DNA of 64,000 bases from Anaerolineales bacterium (GTDB lineage Bacteria > Chloroflexota > Anaerolineae > Aggregatilineales > J027), in the NCBI GenBank assembly GCA_020634155.1, contig JACKCI010000002.1, forward strand, positions 1,488,001-1,552,000, in the 5' to 3' direction. Shown here in pieces: positions 6,916 to 19,020 of this stretch (positions are counted from its first letter, which is position 1; every line of letters starts with the position of its first letter). The notes beneath the pieces were generated by a model. That model was given only the letters and a program-made list of their open reading frames with translations, made no database searches and was not told the origin of the DNA. Made by a program: the position numbers and the translations under genes.

Positions 6916-9528
6916 ATGGATTCACAAGACCTCAGTGGGAAGACTTTAGGTCAATACCAATTACAAGCCTTGCTTGGTGTTGGCGGGATGGGGGCGGTCT
7001 ACCGTGCCTATCAGACCAGCTTAAATCGCATTGTAGCCATCAAAGTCTTGCCCTCGGCCTTGGGCGCTAACCCTGACTTTGCGATGCGCTTCCGCCGTGA
7101 GGCCCAAACCATTGCGGCGCTCCAGCATCCCAACATTATTCCGATCCATGATTATGGCACCGAAGGCAACACTACTTATATTGTCATGCCCTTGCTGAGT
7201 GGGGGAACCCTTGCGGATCGTCTGAAGGCGGGCGTGAATTTCTCCCTTCCGACTGTGGTTGACCTGCTAAAGAAACTCTCGGCTGCACTTGACCATGCCC
7301 ACTTCTCTGGCGTGGTTCACCGTGACCTTAAGCCTGCCAACATTATGTTTGATGCCCATGATACCCCCTTTTTGGTGGACTTTGGCATCGCCAAGATTTT
7401 GAGTGGCACTGATACCCTCATCACTCAGCAGGGCGCAACAGTGGGGACACCTCCTTATATGGCTCCTGAACAGTGGCGTGGAGAGCAATTGTCGCCTGCC
7501 ACTGACCAATATGCGCTGGCGATTGTCGTTTACCAAGTGTTGACGGGCCAATTGCCGTTTACAGGTGATACCACCCACGCCTTTATGTACCAGCATCTCG
7601 AAAAAGAGCCGGAGATGCCCCATGTCGTGCGGCGTGATTTACCCAAAGATATTTCTGATGTGTTGCTGAGGGCCTTGGCGAAACAGCCCCAAGCTCGCTA
7701 TCCAACCATGACCGCCTTTGCCCAAGACTTCGAGCGAGCCGCGTCGGGTCTAAAGCCGACTCGTTCTATCCCAACCAAGTCAGCCACAATTACTGCGCCG
7801 CCTCCTCAACGCCCCATCTATCAACAGCCCATAGCATGGATTTCATTGATTGTGTTGCTGGGTATCATCGGGGTCATGTTCTTTTTGCTGCTGAGTAACC
7901 AAAATGGGAACGATGACACCGAGACAACTGCCACCTCTGAATCCAATGTCAGCGTGGCTCTATCTCCTTCTGCAACGGATGTCCCACCCACAGCTACTCC
8001 ATCGCCTGAACCATCATCGACTCCAACCCTATCTCCTACAGACACGCCGGAACCAACGGTTGATACTGCGCTTCTGGCGACTGAGACCGAAGTAGTGCGC
8101 CAAACCCAAGTCTCAATGGCGGTGGGAGCTACCTTAACCGCCCGCGCTTCAATGGCTGTCACACTGGGTGATTCTGGCCTTGTTACAGAGACCCATGTCG
8201 CTGAAATTACCCAAACTGCCTCTGCACAGGCCAACGCCGCGACTCAGACTGCCAGTGCTGCGTCACCTACGCCGACCCGTGCCGACCAAACACCGAATTT
8301 CGATTCCATTGGCATCTTGGGAACCCGCAGCGCTCAACAGACAGGTACCGCAAGTGTAATTTCCGCGACCGAGGCAGTCACAGATACCCCTGAACCAACA
8401 ACCACCGAAGCGCCATCGTTGGAGCCAAGCCTTACCCCCACCGAGGAGCCGACTCTCGAACCCACTGCAACTTCTACGGAGGAACCGACATCGACACCAA
8501 CTGAGGAGCCAACCGCGACCCTTGCTTCAACCGTCACCCCAACGCTGGTTCCCTCTGACGAACCAACCCTTACGCCCACCGATGTTCCAACCGAGGAGCC
8601 GACTCTCACCCCGACCAATGAGCCAACACCCACCACGGCTCCGCCAACACCCACCGCAACCATAGCCCGCCCCACAGCAACGGCAACCGTCCCACCTGCC
8701 GACCCGCTAATGGCTTTTACTTCTGACCGTGATGGCAATGCCGAGATTTATGTGGTCTATCAGGGAGATGCTGGTGAGCAACGCCTGACCGATAATCCCG
8801 CCACCGATCGCTCGCCTTCATGGTCACCAGATGGCAACACGATTGCCTTTGCTTCTGACCGCGACGGTGAGTTTTACATTTATCTTATGCGCTCTGATGG
8901 TTCCAGCCCTCATCGCCTAACCGACCGTGCCTATCCAGAGGCCAACCCCGTTTGGTCACCCGATGGTGAATGGATAGCCTATCATTCCAATGTCGATGAC
9001 AACTGGGATATCTACAAGACCAATGTTGTCACCGGAACCACCGTGCGCCTTACGGAGAGTGGGGGGGATGACCTTGCTCCAACGTGGTCACCGGACGGTC
9101 TTTACATTATGTTTATGAGCTATCGAGATGGTGACTGGGAACTCTATATGGTGGATACTGAAACGCTAGGTTATCGGCGTATGACCTCCCACGTTGCCGA
9201 GCATATGTTCCCGTCGTGGGGACCGTTTGGCAATCTAATCGCGTTTATGTCTGATCGAGATGGTAACCGTGAGATTTACCTTGTTCTATTGGAGCTTGGC
9301 GCAAACGTGACGGATGCTCGTTTTAGTGTAATCCGTCGGGTGACCAACGACCCCGAAGAAGATACCACACCGCAGTGGTCACCTAATGGCATTGATATTG
9401 CCTTTGTCACCCGTCGCAATGGCACCCAAGATATTTACTTGACCAACTCTGCCGGAAGCGACATCCGACAAGTGACGGATAATTCTGCCAATGATTATGA
9501 CCCCGCATGGTATCCGTTTCAGCCTTAA
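6916..9528 (+). CDS. Transmembrane Ser/Thr protein kinase with PD40 beta-propeller
   Basis: An 870-residue PknB-type receptor kinase. The cytoplasmic kinase domain (about 14-270) is intact: the glycine loop GVGGMGAVYRA, K43 in VAIKVL, HRDLKPAN with catalytic D137, DFGIAK, and GTPPYMAPEQW. A hydrophobic segment at about 300-325 (ISLIVLLGIIGVMFFLLL) is followed by about 260 residues of threonine/proline/glutamate-rich linker with TPTEEPT-type repeats. The C-terminus is a TolB/PD40-like propeller with about six repeats of the type FTSDRDGNAEIY and PSWSPDGNTIAFASDRDG. The propeller should be outside the cell and may sense a ligand or the envelope. The gene has its own promoter and stands just before the rRNA operon. 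Confidence 0.92.
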   Translation: MDSQDLSGKTLGQYQLQALLGVGGMGAVYRAYQTSLNRIVAIKVLPSALGANPDFAMRFRREAQTIAALQHPNIIPIHDYGTEGNTTYIVMPLLSGGTLADRLKAGVNFSLPTVVDLLKKLSAALDHAHFSGVVHRDLKPANIMFDAHDTPFLVDFGIAKILSGTDTLITQQGATVGTPPYMAPEQWRGEQLSPATDQYALAIVVYQVLTGQLPFTGDTTHAFMYQHLEKEPEMPHVVRRDLPKDISDVLLRALAKQPQARYPTMTAFAQDFERAASGLKPTRSIPTKSATITAPPPQRPIYQQPIAWISLIVLLGIIGVMFFLLLSNQNGNDDTETTATSESNVSVALSPSATDVPPTATPSPEPSSTPTLSPTDTPEPTVDTALLATETEVVRQTQVSMAVGATLTARASMAVTLGDSGLVTETHVAEITQTASAQANAATQTASAASPTPTRADQTPNFDSIGILGTRSAQQTGTASVISATEAVTDTPEPTTTEAPSLEPSLTPTEEPTLEPTATSTEEPTSTPTEEPTATLASTVTPTLVPSDEPTLTPTDVPTEEPTLTPTNEPTPTTAPPTPTATIARPTATATVPPADPLMAFTSDRDGNAEIYVVYQGDAGEQRLTDNPATDRSPSWSPDGNTIAFASDRDGEFYIYLMRSDGSSPHRLTDRAYPEANPVWSPDGEWIAYHSNVDDNWDIYKTNVVTGTTVRLTESGGDDLAPTWSPDGLYIMFMSYRDGDWELYMVDTETLGYRRMTSHVAEHMFPSWGPFGNLIAFMSDRDGNREIYLVLLELGANVTDARFSVIRRVTNDPEEDTTPQWSPNGIDIAFVTRRNGTQDIYLTNSAGSDIRQVTDNSANDYDPAWYPFQP

Positions 9529-9572
9529 ATAAGCCAGTTTAAGGCAAATTTAAAAGAAGTTGAAAAAAGGTC

Positions 9573-9601
9573 TTGCCAATGGCTGAAGGCCGTGCTATTA
9601 T
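9573..9601 (+). promoter_or_regulatory. rRNA operon promoter
   Basis: TTGCCA at 9573-9578 and TATTAT at 9596-9601 have an ideal 17-bp spacer. The 40 bp upstream are very A/T-rich with A-tracts (for example TTAAAAGAAGTTGAAAAAAG), as expected of an UP element. Transcription should begin near 9608, about 295 nt before mature 16S. Confidence 0.75.
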
Positions 9602-9607
9602 CTACAC

Positions 9608-9769
9608 ACCGTTGCGAAGGCAGCGATAAGATAACAACGTCGGAAGGCGAAAAACTGAATGCGAACGCAAGACAAACGGTTCGGCAACCGAGGCAAGGCA
9701 AACTGAGCTACGAGAAAGAGTAGTGGGTCAGGTATCGGGAGCCGACTGTGGAGAGACAGTCGGTTTTTT
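9608..9769 (+). ncRNA. rRNA leader segment ending in an intrinsic terminator (possible small RNA)
   Basis: The region between the rRNA promoter and the leader terminator would give a transcript of about 160 nt if the terminator acts. It holds no plausible reading frame. A small hairpin, CGGTT-CGGC-AACCG, is visible near 9678-9691, and a longer-range GTTG/CAAC pairing near 9611-9638 is possible. I do not recognise a known RNA family. It could be an attenuated leader or a separate small RNA. Confidence 0.4.
9742..9769 (+). terminator. Intrinsic terminator inside the rRNA leader
   Basis: Perfect 8-bp stem CCGACTGT (9742-9749) / ACAGTCGG (9756-9763) with loop GGAGAG, followed directly by six T. 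It lies after the only clear promoter and 12 nt before the boxA-like element, so rRNA transcription must pass it. Confidence 0.75.
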
Positions 9770-9780
9770 GTTTGGAAGAC

Positions 9781-9796
9781 GGAAGCACCTTAACAA
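9781..9796 (+). promoter_or_regulatory. boxA-like antitermination element, 16S leader
   Basis: GGAAGCACCTTAACAA closely resembles the rRNA boxA of other bacteria (GCTCTTTAACAA in E. coli), the binding site of the NusB-S10 antitermination complex. The same 16 bases recur before 23S at 11811, again just over 100 nt upstream of the mature rRNA. Confidence 0.65.
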
Positions 9797-9902
9797 CCGA
9801 AGCGTGATAAGAAACACAACCGTAAATACCGAATTGAGATAACGCCTGCGGTAAGAAGAGACTAAAGCACTGGCAGCGATGCTGGTGAAGCGAGCAAAAA
9901 AC

Positions 9903-11410
<1,508 letters not shown>

Positions 11411-11583
11411 AGACTTAGGTAGACCTCGCAAGGGGTAGACCCAAGCGAAGGGGTAAGAGGCTTCGAGCCGGAACCCTGAAGGGATAAGGGAAGCGCAAGC
11501 GCCCTACCCTAAGAGAAGAAAGACGCAGGTATTTTGAGGAAGTAGGAACGGACGTGTTTGTTATCACGCTTGGGGAGCTAAGG

Positions 11584-11657
11584 GGGAATGTAGCTCAGTT
11601 GGTTAGAGCACTCGCCTGATAAGCGAGAGGTCAAAGGTTCGAGTCCTTTCATTCCCA
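11584..11657 (+). tRNA. tRNA-Ile (GAT anticodon)
   Basis: Complete cloverleaf in the 16S-23S spacer: acceptor GGGAATG/CATTCCC, D-arm TAGCTCAGTTGGTTAGAGCA, anticodon loop CTGATAA with GAT, and T-arm GGTTCGAGTCC. CCA is not encoded. The 180 bp between 16S and this tRNA hold processing and spacer sequence only. Confidence 0.97.
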
Positions 11658-11660
11658 AGC

Positions 11661-11733
11661 GGGGATATAGCTCAACTGGGAGAGCGTCGCCTTTGCAAGG
11701 CGAAGGTTAGGGGTTCGAGCCCCCTTATCTCCA
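11661..11733 (+). tRNA. tRNA-Ala (TGC anticodon)
   Basis: Complete cloverleaf three bases after tRNA-Ile: acceptor GGGGATA/TATCTCC with one G-T pair, anticodon loop with TGC, and T-arm GGGGTTCGAGCCCC. CCA is not encoded. The Ile-Ala pair in the 16S-23S spacer is the classic bacterial arrangement. Confidence 0.97.
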
Positions 11734-11810
11734 CGGTGTGGTGAAGAAGTGGGTGTCAGGAAGGCGGGAACGTTTTGTTGACAGCCACTGGTGAGCGACA
11801 CCAGATGCAA

Positions 11811-11826
11811 GGAAGCACCTTAACAA
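11811..11826 (+). promoter_or_regulatory. boxA-like antitermination element, 16S-23S spacer
   Basis: GGAAGCACCTTAACAA, identical over 16 bases to the element at 9781, about 100 nt before 23S. A second boxA in the spacer is also seen in E. coli rRNA operons. Confidence 0.65.
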
Positions 11827-11911
11827 TTGTATACTCTGTAGGGAAAACGAGCAGGCCAAACAATTTCTCTGGATCACTGCGAACAGAAGCGCACTGACAT
11901 GAAAATGCAGG

Positions 11912-14758
<2,847 letters not shown>

Positions 14759-14955
14759 GCTGTTACATGGAAGTGTGAGCAGAAGGGGAGCAGTGGTCGA
14801 GAGAAATTGGGTGGTCTGTGAGTGAGTAGACCCAGATAAACAGAGTATACAAGGTGACAACCTACCCGACCCCGATGTGAGGCTGCAAGGCTGAACCGGG
14901 GGAGGAGTGGGGGATAAGTCGAAGCGCGAAGTGTGAGAGAGAGAACACGGGCGAT

Positions 14956-15072
14956 GTTGGTGATATGAGCGACGGGGGTCCACCTGGTCCCATCCCGAAC
15001 CCAGTCGTTAAGCCCGTCAGCGCCGATGGTACTGCGACGGCGACGTCGTGGGAGAGTAGGTCATTGCCAACC
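14956..15072 (+). rRNA. rrf: 5S ribosomal RNA
   Basis: About 117 nt. The core motifs CCACCTGGTCCCATCCCGAA and GCCGATGGTACTGCG are present, and GTTGGTGAT at the 5' end pairs with ATTGCCAAC at the 3' end (with G-T pairs), which sets the limits. Confidence 0.95.
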
Positions 15073-15073
15073 G

Positions 15074-15150
15074 CTCACACACTCTCTTTCCACATCATCC
15101 CTTCAACACCCCCTCCCTCTCCTCCTTTCGTTCTTCCTTCCATTCTCCAC
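15074..15150 (+). terminator. C-rich, G-poor tract after 5S (possible Rho-dependent terminator)
   Basis: These 77 bases contain a single G (15130) and long runs of C and T. No hairpin followed by T can be seen after 5S. Such C-over-G bubbles are typical of Rho utilisation sites, so end-of-operon termination here may depend on Rho. This is inferred from composition only. Confidence 0.4.
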
Positions 15151-15195
15151 GGGGTCGTTTTACTTCCCCATTAACTTTTCAAGAACATTCGAAAA

Positions 15196-16266
15196 ATGCA
15201 AACATATTCAGACCAAGAACGCAATGCAATGCGAGCCTATTTGCAACGTTGTGAGGTGCGGCTTTCGACCCTACATCGTATAGGTATTGCCTTTATCAGT
15301 GGTGCAGGTTTGTTGCTGCTGATACCTGTATTTTTTAAGGATGCCATTGATAGCATCATCAGCTTGTTATTGGCACAAGATACCAACCAATTCCCCGCTT
15401 TAGATGGGTCATTGGGTGGTACTTTGTTAACCATTTTGCTCTACGTCACTGTCCTTTACCCATTGGCGCTGTCACTCATTATTCCGCTCTATGGTCTCTA
15501 TCTGCTGCTCAAAGACCTTGTTCATTTTTATTACACCATTTACGCCCCTGACTTCCCCAATACCCTTGTTAATCCGACTTTTGCGTTAACAGGCGTGGCT
15601 TTCTCCATGGATGAGTCGGAGCATGTTAAACGTGAAGTGATGCGCTATCAGTACATGCCGAATCACATGGATTTTATGTTGCCTTTCAGCGAAGAACGGC
15701 GGCATGAATACTTTGATACCTTGATTGAAAACACCCAAGGTGACATTATCCCCGCCTCGCGCCATCTTGATTATCTGGATGCTATCGGGGTTATGCCGGA
15801 AGTTGCGACGGAAGCCGATAAACACAAAGTCGCTCATTTCAATGCGGCCTTGGGGATTGCCCGCTCGATTGATCGGTCACTGGTGCAAGAGGTGGCAATT
15901 ACCGAAATGGCAATCACCCGCAGTATTCTTTATTTGAGGCGGCTGATGTTGCGTTATGTCAAAACCTTGCTGATGTTTATTTGGACAATTCTTATTGCGT
16001 TCACGCTGCTGCCTCTGTTGAAAGACCCTGATTTTCCGCTATTCGTGGTACTTGGTGTGGGCTATGGGATTTGGGCGGTCGGAGTCATGCCGATTATGAA
16101 ACTCCCGATTGGTTGGATCTATCGACATCGCTACGGCAAGATTGACCCCAAACAGATTGATTCACAACTGACCCTGATGGAGACAGATATACAGCCGTTT
16201 TCCAACTTGGCTATTCTGAGTTCGGTCATTGGGTTAATTCTGGCAGTGGTTGCGTCTTTCAGTTGA
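15196..16266 (+). CDS. Hypothetical multi-pass membrane protein
   Basis: A 356-residue protein I do not recognise. There are about five hydrophobic segments: two near the N-terminus (AFISGAGLLLLIPVFF and TILLYVTVLYPLALSLIIPLYGLYLL), two around residues 255-300 (TLLMFIWTILIAFTLLPLL, FVVLGVGYGIWAVGVMPIM), and one at the very end (LAILSSVIGLILAVVASF). A hydrophilic, probably cytoplasmic stretch of about 130 residues lies between the pairs. The ribosome binding site is weak. The gene stands alone downstream of the rRNA operon. Confidence 0.65.
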   Translation: MQTYSDQERNAMRAYLQRCEVRLSTLHRIGIAFISGAGLLLLIPVFFKDAIDSIISLLLAQDTNQFPALDGSLGGTLLTILLYVTVLYPLALSLIIPLYGLYLLLKDLVHFYYTIYAPDFPNTLVNPTFALTGVAFSMDESEHVKREVMRYQYMPNHMDFMLPFSEERRHEYFDTLIENTQGDIIPASRHLDYLDAIGVMPEVATEADKHKVAHFNAALGIARSIDRSLVQEVAITEMAITRSILYLRRLMLRYVKTLLMFIWTILIAFTLLPLLKDPDFPLFVVLGVGYGIWAVGVMPIMKLPIGWIYRHRYGKIDPKQIDSQLTLMETDIQPFSNLAILSSVIGLILAVVASFS

Positions 16267-16282
16267 GGCTTTAGCTGGACTA

Positions 16283-16681
16283 TTAAGGCCCTTCTTCAAG
16301 ATAAGTTTTAATCCACGTCTCGCAATACCCCACCCATAAGCGTTTATGCTCGATGGGGTCTACGATGTGGTCGGCTAAATCCCACACATGGCGGATACCG
16401 CGTGCTGGTCCCGCTTGGTGAATGTGGATATACAAGGCGGTCAGGCCCTCAATTGCCGCCAGAGGTTGCAGGGTGGCGTCGATATGAGATAGACCCTGCT
16501 CCCATGCGGCAAAGGCACGGCTATGTCCATCAATTAGGCTGTATGCGCCGTCGATTTGGGTGATCAGCACGGGCGGCAAGGTAGCATGTATACCTGTCGC
16601 CCATGCCTGACGCACCGCTTCCAGCTTGGCGCGGTTGATATACCAGTTATTGGGGCGCAGGTCAGCAATTTTGACCAACAC
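16283..16681 (-). CDS. Small ParB/Srx-domain protein
   Basis: A 132-residue protein with the ParB/sulfiredoxin N-terminal fold: LRPNNWYINRAKLEAV, then LPPVLITQIDGAYSLIDGHS, where the DGHSRAFAAWEQG block matches the family's nucleotide/phosphate-binding loop (usually DGHHRLxAA). It is too short to carry the DNA-binding HTH of chromosome-partitioning ParB. Stand-alone members are common and mostly uncharacterised; some relatives bind CTP or ATP. It starts at GTG and is divergent from the serS transcription unit, whose promoter lies directly next to its start. Confidence 0.65.
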   Translation of the reverse strand: MLVKIADLRPNNWYINRAKLEAVRQAWATGIHATLPPVLITQIDGAYSLIDGHSRAFAAWEQGLSHIDATLQPLAAIEGLTALYIHIHQAGPARGIRHVWDLADHIVDPIEHKRLWVGYCETWIKTYLEEGP

Positions 16682-16683
16682 TC

Positions 16684-16712
16684 TTGACAGGCTCCTGTGA
16701 TACTTCTATGCT
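16684..16712 (+). promoter_or_regulatory. Promoter of the serS transcription unit
   Basis: Perfect TTGACA at 16684-16689, a 17-bp spacer, and TATGCT at 16707-16712. The transcript would begin near 16719, about 50 nt before the T-box leader's conserved 5' block. Confidence 0.75.
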
Positions 16713-16767
16713 TAATGGTACCACGATAGACAAATGACTCCGAGGGAGCTAACCCTGCGAAACCCCT

Positions 16768-16980
16768 ACAGAGAGCCGTCGGTGGGTGCGAGACGGTGGG
16801 CAGAGTTGCAGGCTTCCACTCCTGATTAGGTCGCACACGATGAGTGTTGCCGGGATGCGCCCGTTACCGCGCCGAGTCCTCGACTCACCGAGGCTGTGAT
16901 GGCGACATTGCAGCAAAGCCGGGTGGCACCACGACCTCAAGTCCCTCGTCCTGCGCGTTGATGGGGCTTTTTGTTTTCTA
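16768..16980 (+). promoter_or_regulatory. T-box riboswitch, serine type
   Basis: The leader before serS carries T-box hallmarks. There is a 5' block AGAGAGCCGTCGGTGGGTGC, a stem I closed by GTGCGA (16786-16791) and TCGCAC (16831-16836), and the T-box sequence GGGTGGCACCACG at 16921-16933. The variable base in GGTGGCACC is C, which would pair with discriminator G73, as found in tRNA-Ser. A TCC at 16820-16822 in stem I is the best candidate specifier codon (Ser, read by a GGA anticodon). Uncharged tRNA-Ser would favour the antiterminator and raise serS expression. The specifier position is less certain than the T-box itself. Confidence 0.85.
16939..16979 (+). terminator. T-box-controlled intrinsic terminator
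   Basis: AAGTCCC (16939-16945) pairs with GGGGCTT (16964-16970), with one G-T pair, followed by a T-rich run TTTTTGTTTTCT. It directly follows the T-box sequence and is the expected alternative to the antiterminator. Confidence 0.7.
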
Positions 16981-16992
16981 GGGATAAAGCAC

Positions 16993-17133
16993 ATGGATTC
17001 ACGAACAGTCTTTGATTTACTCGTTTATGCGGTGATTGTCGTTGGCCTCATTCTCGCCGCCATTCGCCTCTACCAAGACTTCACCCGACCCTTACCAACC
17101 GAGGAGGATTCGCAAGACCATGCTCGATATTAA
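16993..17133 (+). CDS. Small single-pass membrane peptide (46 aa) between T-box and serS
   Basis: A short reading frame just after the T-box terminator. It starts at ATG 16993, with AGGGA at 16980-16984, eight bases upstream. The peptide begins MDSRTVFDLLVYAVIVVG and continues with LILAAIRLY, forming one hydrophobic helix at about 8-26; the tail RPLPTEEDSQDHARY is acidic. The stop overlaps the serS start region by 14 bp, and the serS ribosome binding site lies within it, so translational coupling is likely. I know of no family for it. Alternatively it is a non-functional leader frame, but the clean membrane helix, start signal and overlap argue for a real gene. Confidence 0.55.
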   Translation: MDSRTVFDLLVYAVIVVGLILAAIRLYQDFTRPLPTEEDSQDHARY

Positions 17134-18535
17134 TCTCATCCGTGAGAAGCCCGAATGGGTCAAGGCCCAACTGCACAAATTGAATGACCCCGAAGCGGTG
17201 GCCCGTATCGACAAGATTTTGGAGTTGGATGTGCAACGGCGTGCTTTGCTGACCGAGGTGGAGGCCCTCAAAGCAGCCCGTAACAAACTCAACAAGCCGA
17301 TTGGTCAATTGCGGGGCAACAAGCAGTTGAGTGTGGCGCAAAAGCTGGCAACGGCGCAGGCAGTATTCCAAGCCGTCGAAGCGGGTAGCTATGAACAGGC
17401 TATCGCGCTCTTTGATGCCCCACCCGCCGCTGATGGTGCTGCGGATGAAGCCGCCCTAAGCGATGCCTTCAACGCCTTGTTTGAGCAGATGAAGGGCCTC
17501 AGCGACAAGGTTGGTGTACTTGATGAGCAGGTGCGCGAGGTTGATGAAGCCCGCAATGAGTTGATGTTGTGGGTACCCAATCTGCCCCATGAGAGCGTGC
17601 CCGTTGCCGAGAGTGACGAGGCCAATATCGCCCATCCCGTGCATGGTACCATCCCCAGCTTTGATTTTGAGCCGAAACCCCATTGGGAGATTGGTGTGGA
17701 GTTGGGCCTGATTGACCTTGAGCGGGGTGTGAAGCTCGGTGGTACACGCTTCTATATCTTGGCTGGCATGGGGGCGGCGCTCCAACGTGCCTTGATTAAC
17801 TTCTTGCTCGACCAACTCTCGCTGAAGCATGGCTTCCAAGAGATGTATGTGCCATTAATGGTCAAGCCAGAAGCGATGTATGGGTCGGGTCAATTCCCCA
17901 AGTTCATTGATACTAGCTATCAGATTGAGACGGGTAACTATATGCTACCCACCGCCGAGGTCGCCATTGCCAATATGCTGGGCGGGGAGGTCTTGAACGG
18001 GGATGACTTGCCGATGAAGTTTGTGGCGCATACCCCTTGCTTCCGCCAAGAAAAGATGAGCGCAGGGCGGGATGTACGCGGTATCAAGCGCGTGCATCAA
18101 TTTGAAAAAGTCGAGATGTTCCAATTCACCAGACCCGGCGATAGCTATGCTACACTAGAGGCCATGACAGAGATTGCCGAAAGCCTATGCGCCGCCTTGG
18201 AAATTCCGTACCGCCGCTTGGAGATTGTGACGGGTGACTTGGGCTTCACCGCCACCAAGAAGTATGATGTTGAGATGTGGTCGCCCGGCACCCAAGAATG
18301 GCTGGAAGTGTCATCGTGCAGCAATACCGAGGACTTCCAAGCCCGCCGTGCCAACATCAAATACCGCGACGGGGAGACCAACCGTTTTGTGCATATGTTG
18401 AACGGGTCAGGCTTGGGCATTCCGCGTACCCTGATTGCCATTATGGAAAACTATCAAACCGCCGATGGCTGCATTCGCATCCCCACAGTGTTGCAACCCT
18501 ATATGGGCGGTTTAGAGGTCATTGAACGTCGGTGA
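17120..18535 (+). CDS. serS: Seryl-tRNA synthetase
   Basis: A 471-residue class II aminoacyl-tRNA synthetase that charges tRNA-Ser in the cytoplasm. The start MLDINLIREKPEWVKAQL is typical of the family; GAGGAGG at 17101-17107 precedes it. The N-terminal coiled-coil tRNA-binding arm spans about 25-140 and carries an alanine/aspartate-rich insertion (PPAADGAADEAAL) that makes the protein longer than the usual 420-430 residues. Class II motif 2 is seen in FRQEKMSAGRDVRGIKRVHQFEKVEMF, and motif 3 in LNGSGLGIPRTLIAIMENYQ. Expression is under the T-box upstream. Confidence 0.97.
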   Translation: MLDINLIREKPEWVKAQLHKLNDPEAVARIDKILELDVQRRALLTEVEALKAARNKLNKPIGQLRGNKQLSVAQKLATAQAVFQAVEAGSYEQAIALFDAPPAADGAADEAALSDAFNALFEQMKGLSDKVGVLDEQVREVDEARNELMLWVPNLPHESVPVAESDEANIAHPVHGTIPSFDFEPKPHWEIGVELGLIDLERGVKLGGTRFYILAGMGAALQRALINFLLDQLSLKHGFQEMYVPLMVKPEAMYGSGQFPKFIDTSYQIETGNYMLPTAEVAIANMLGGEVLNGDDLPMKFVAHTPCFRQEKMSAGRDVRGIKRVHQFEKVEMFQFTRPGDSYATLEAMTEIAESLCAALEIPYRRLEIVTGDLGFTATKKYDVEMWSPGTQEWLEVSSCSNTEDFQARRANIKYRDGETNRFVHMLNGSGLGIPRTLIAIMENYQTADGCIRIPTVLQPYMGGLEVIERR

Positions 18536-18990
18536 ACATCTTGAAACGGTTATGGACGCGCTTGGTCTATAATCGAGGCATTTTTCAGCGTTATATCGGC
18601 CTGCGAACCCGTAACCCACGCAATTTTGGGGCGGCAGAGCGGGCCTTTAGTCGCGTGTTACATCTGAATGAGCGACATATCAATGCCCGTGTGAGTCGAG
18701 GGGTGTTGCGCTGGCGCGAGTTGGATAATTGGGTGGGGGCCATCACCGATTTCACGGAGTTATTGGAGCAGGTGCCGACTTACTATCTGGCGCTGTTCTA
18801 TCGGGGGATGGCTTTCTATCGGGCGGGGGATTATTATGCCTCCGCCCAAGACCTTGCTATGTTTATTCGACTAGACCCTGACTCACGCTGGGCGCATCAT
18901 GCCCGCATTCAACTGGAGGGCATGTACGCTATCTTGGATGACCTGCCGAAGCTGTTAGCACCCCCCATTGAACCCGCCGCCTCTGACTAA
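18532..18990 (+). CDS. Small TPR-repeat protein
   Basis: A 152-residue helical protein with about three TPR-like units: RNFGAAERAFSRVLHLNERH, RVSRGVLRWRELDNWVGAIT and YYLALFYRGMAFYRAGDYYA. No other domain and no signal peptide are seen. It starts at a GTG that overlaps the serS stop (GTGA), so it is co-translated with serS. The partner and role are unknown. Confidence 0.75.
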   Translation: MNILKRLWTRLVYNRGIFQRYIGLRTRNPRNFGAAERAFSRVLHLNERHINARVSRGVLRWRELDNWVGAITDFTELLEQVPTYYLALFYRGMAFYRAGDYYASAQDLAMFIRLDPDSRWAHHARIQLEGMYAILDDLPKLLAPPIEPAASD

Positions 18991-19020
18991 GCTACTTCCT
19001 CCGAAAGAGGAGATACACCC

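Noticed and set aside
8400..8700. Tandem TPTEEPT-like repeats, first considered as a DNA repeat array
   Set aside because: This is the low-complexity linker of the Ser/Thr kinase; units vary at codon level and there are no regular spacers, so it is neither CRISPR nor a mobile repeat.
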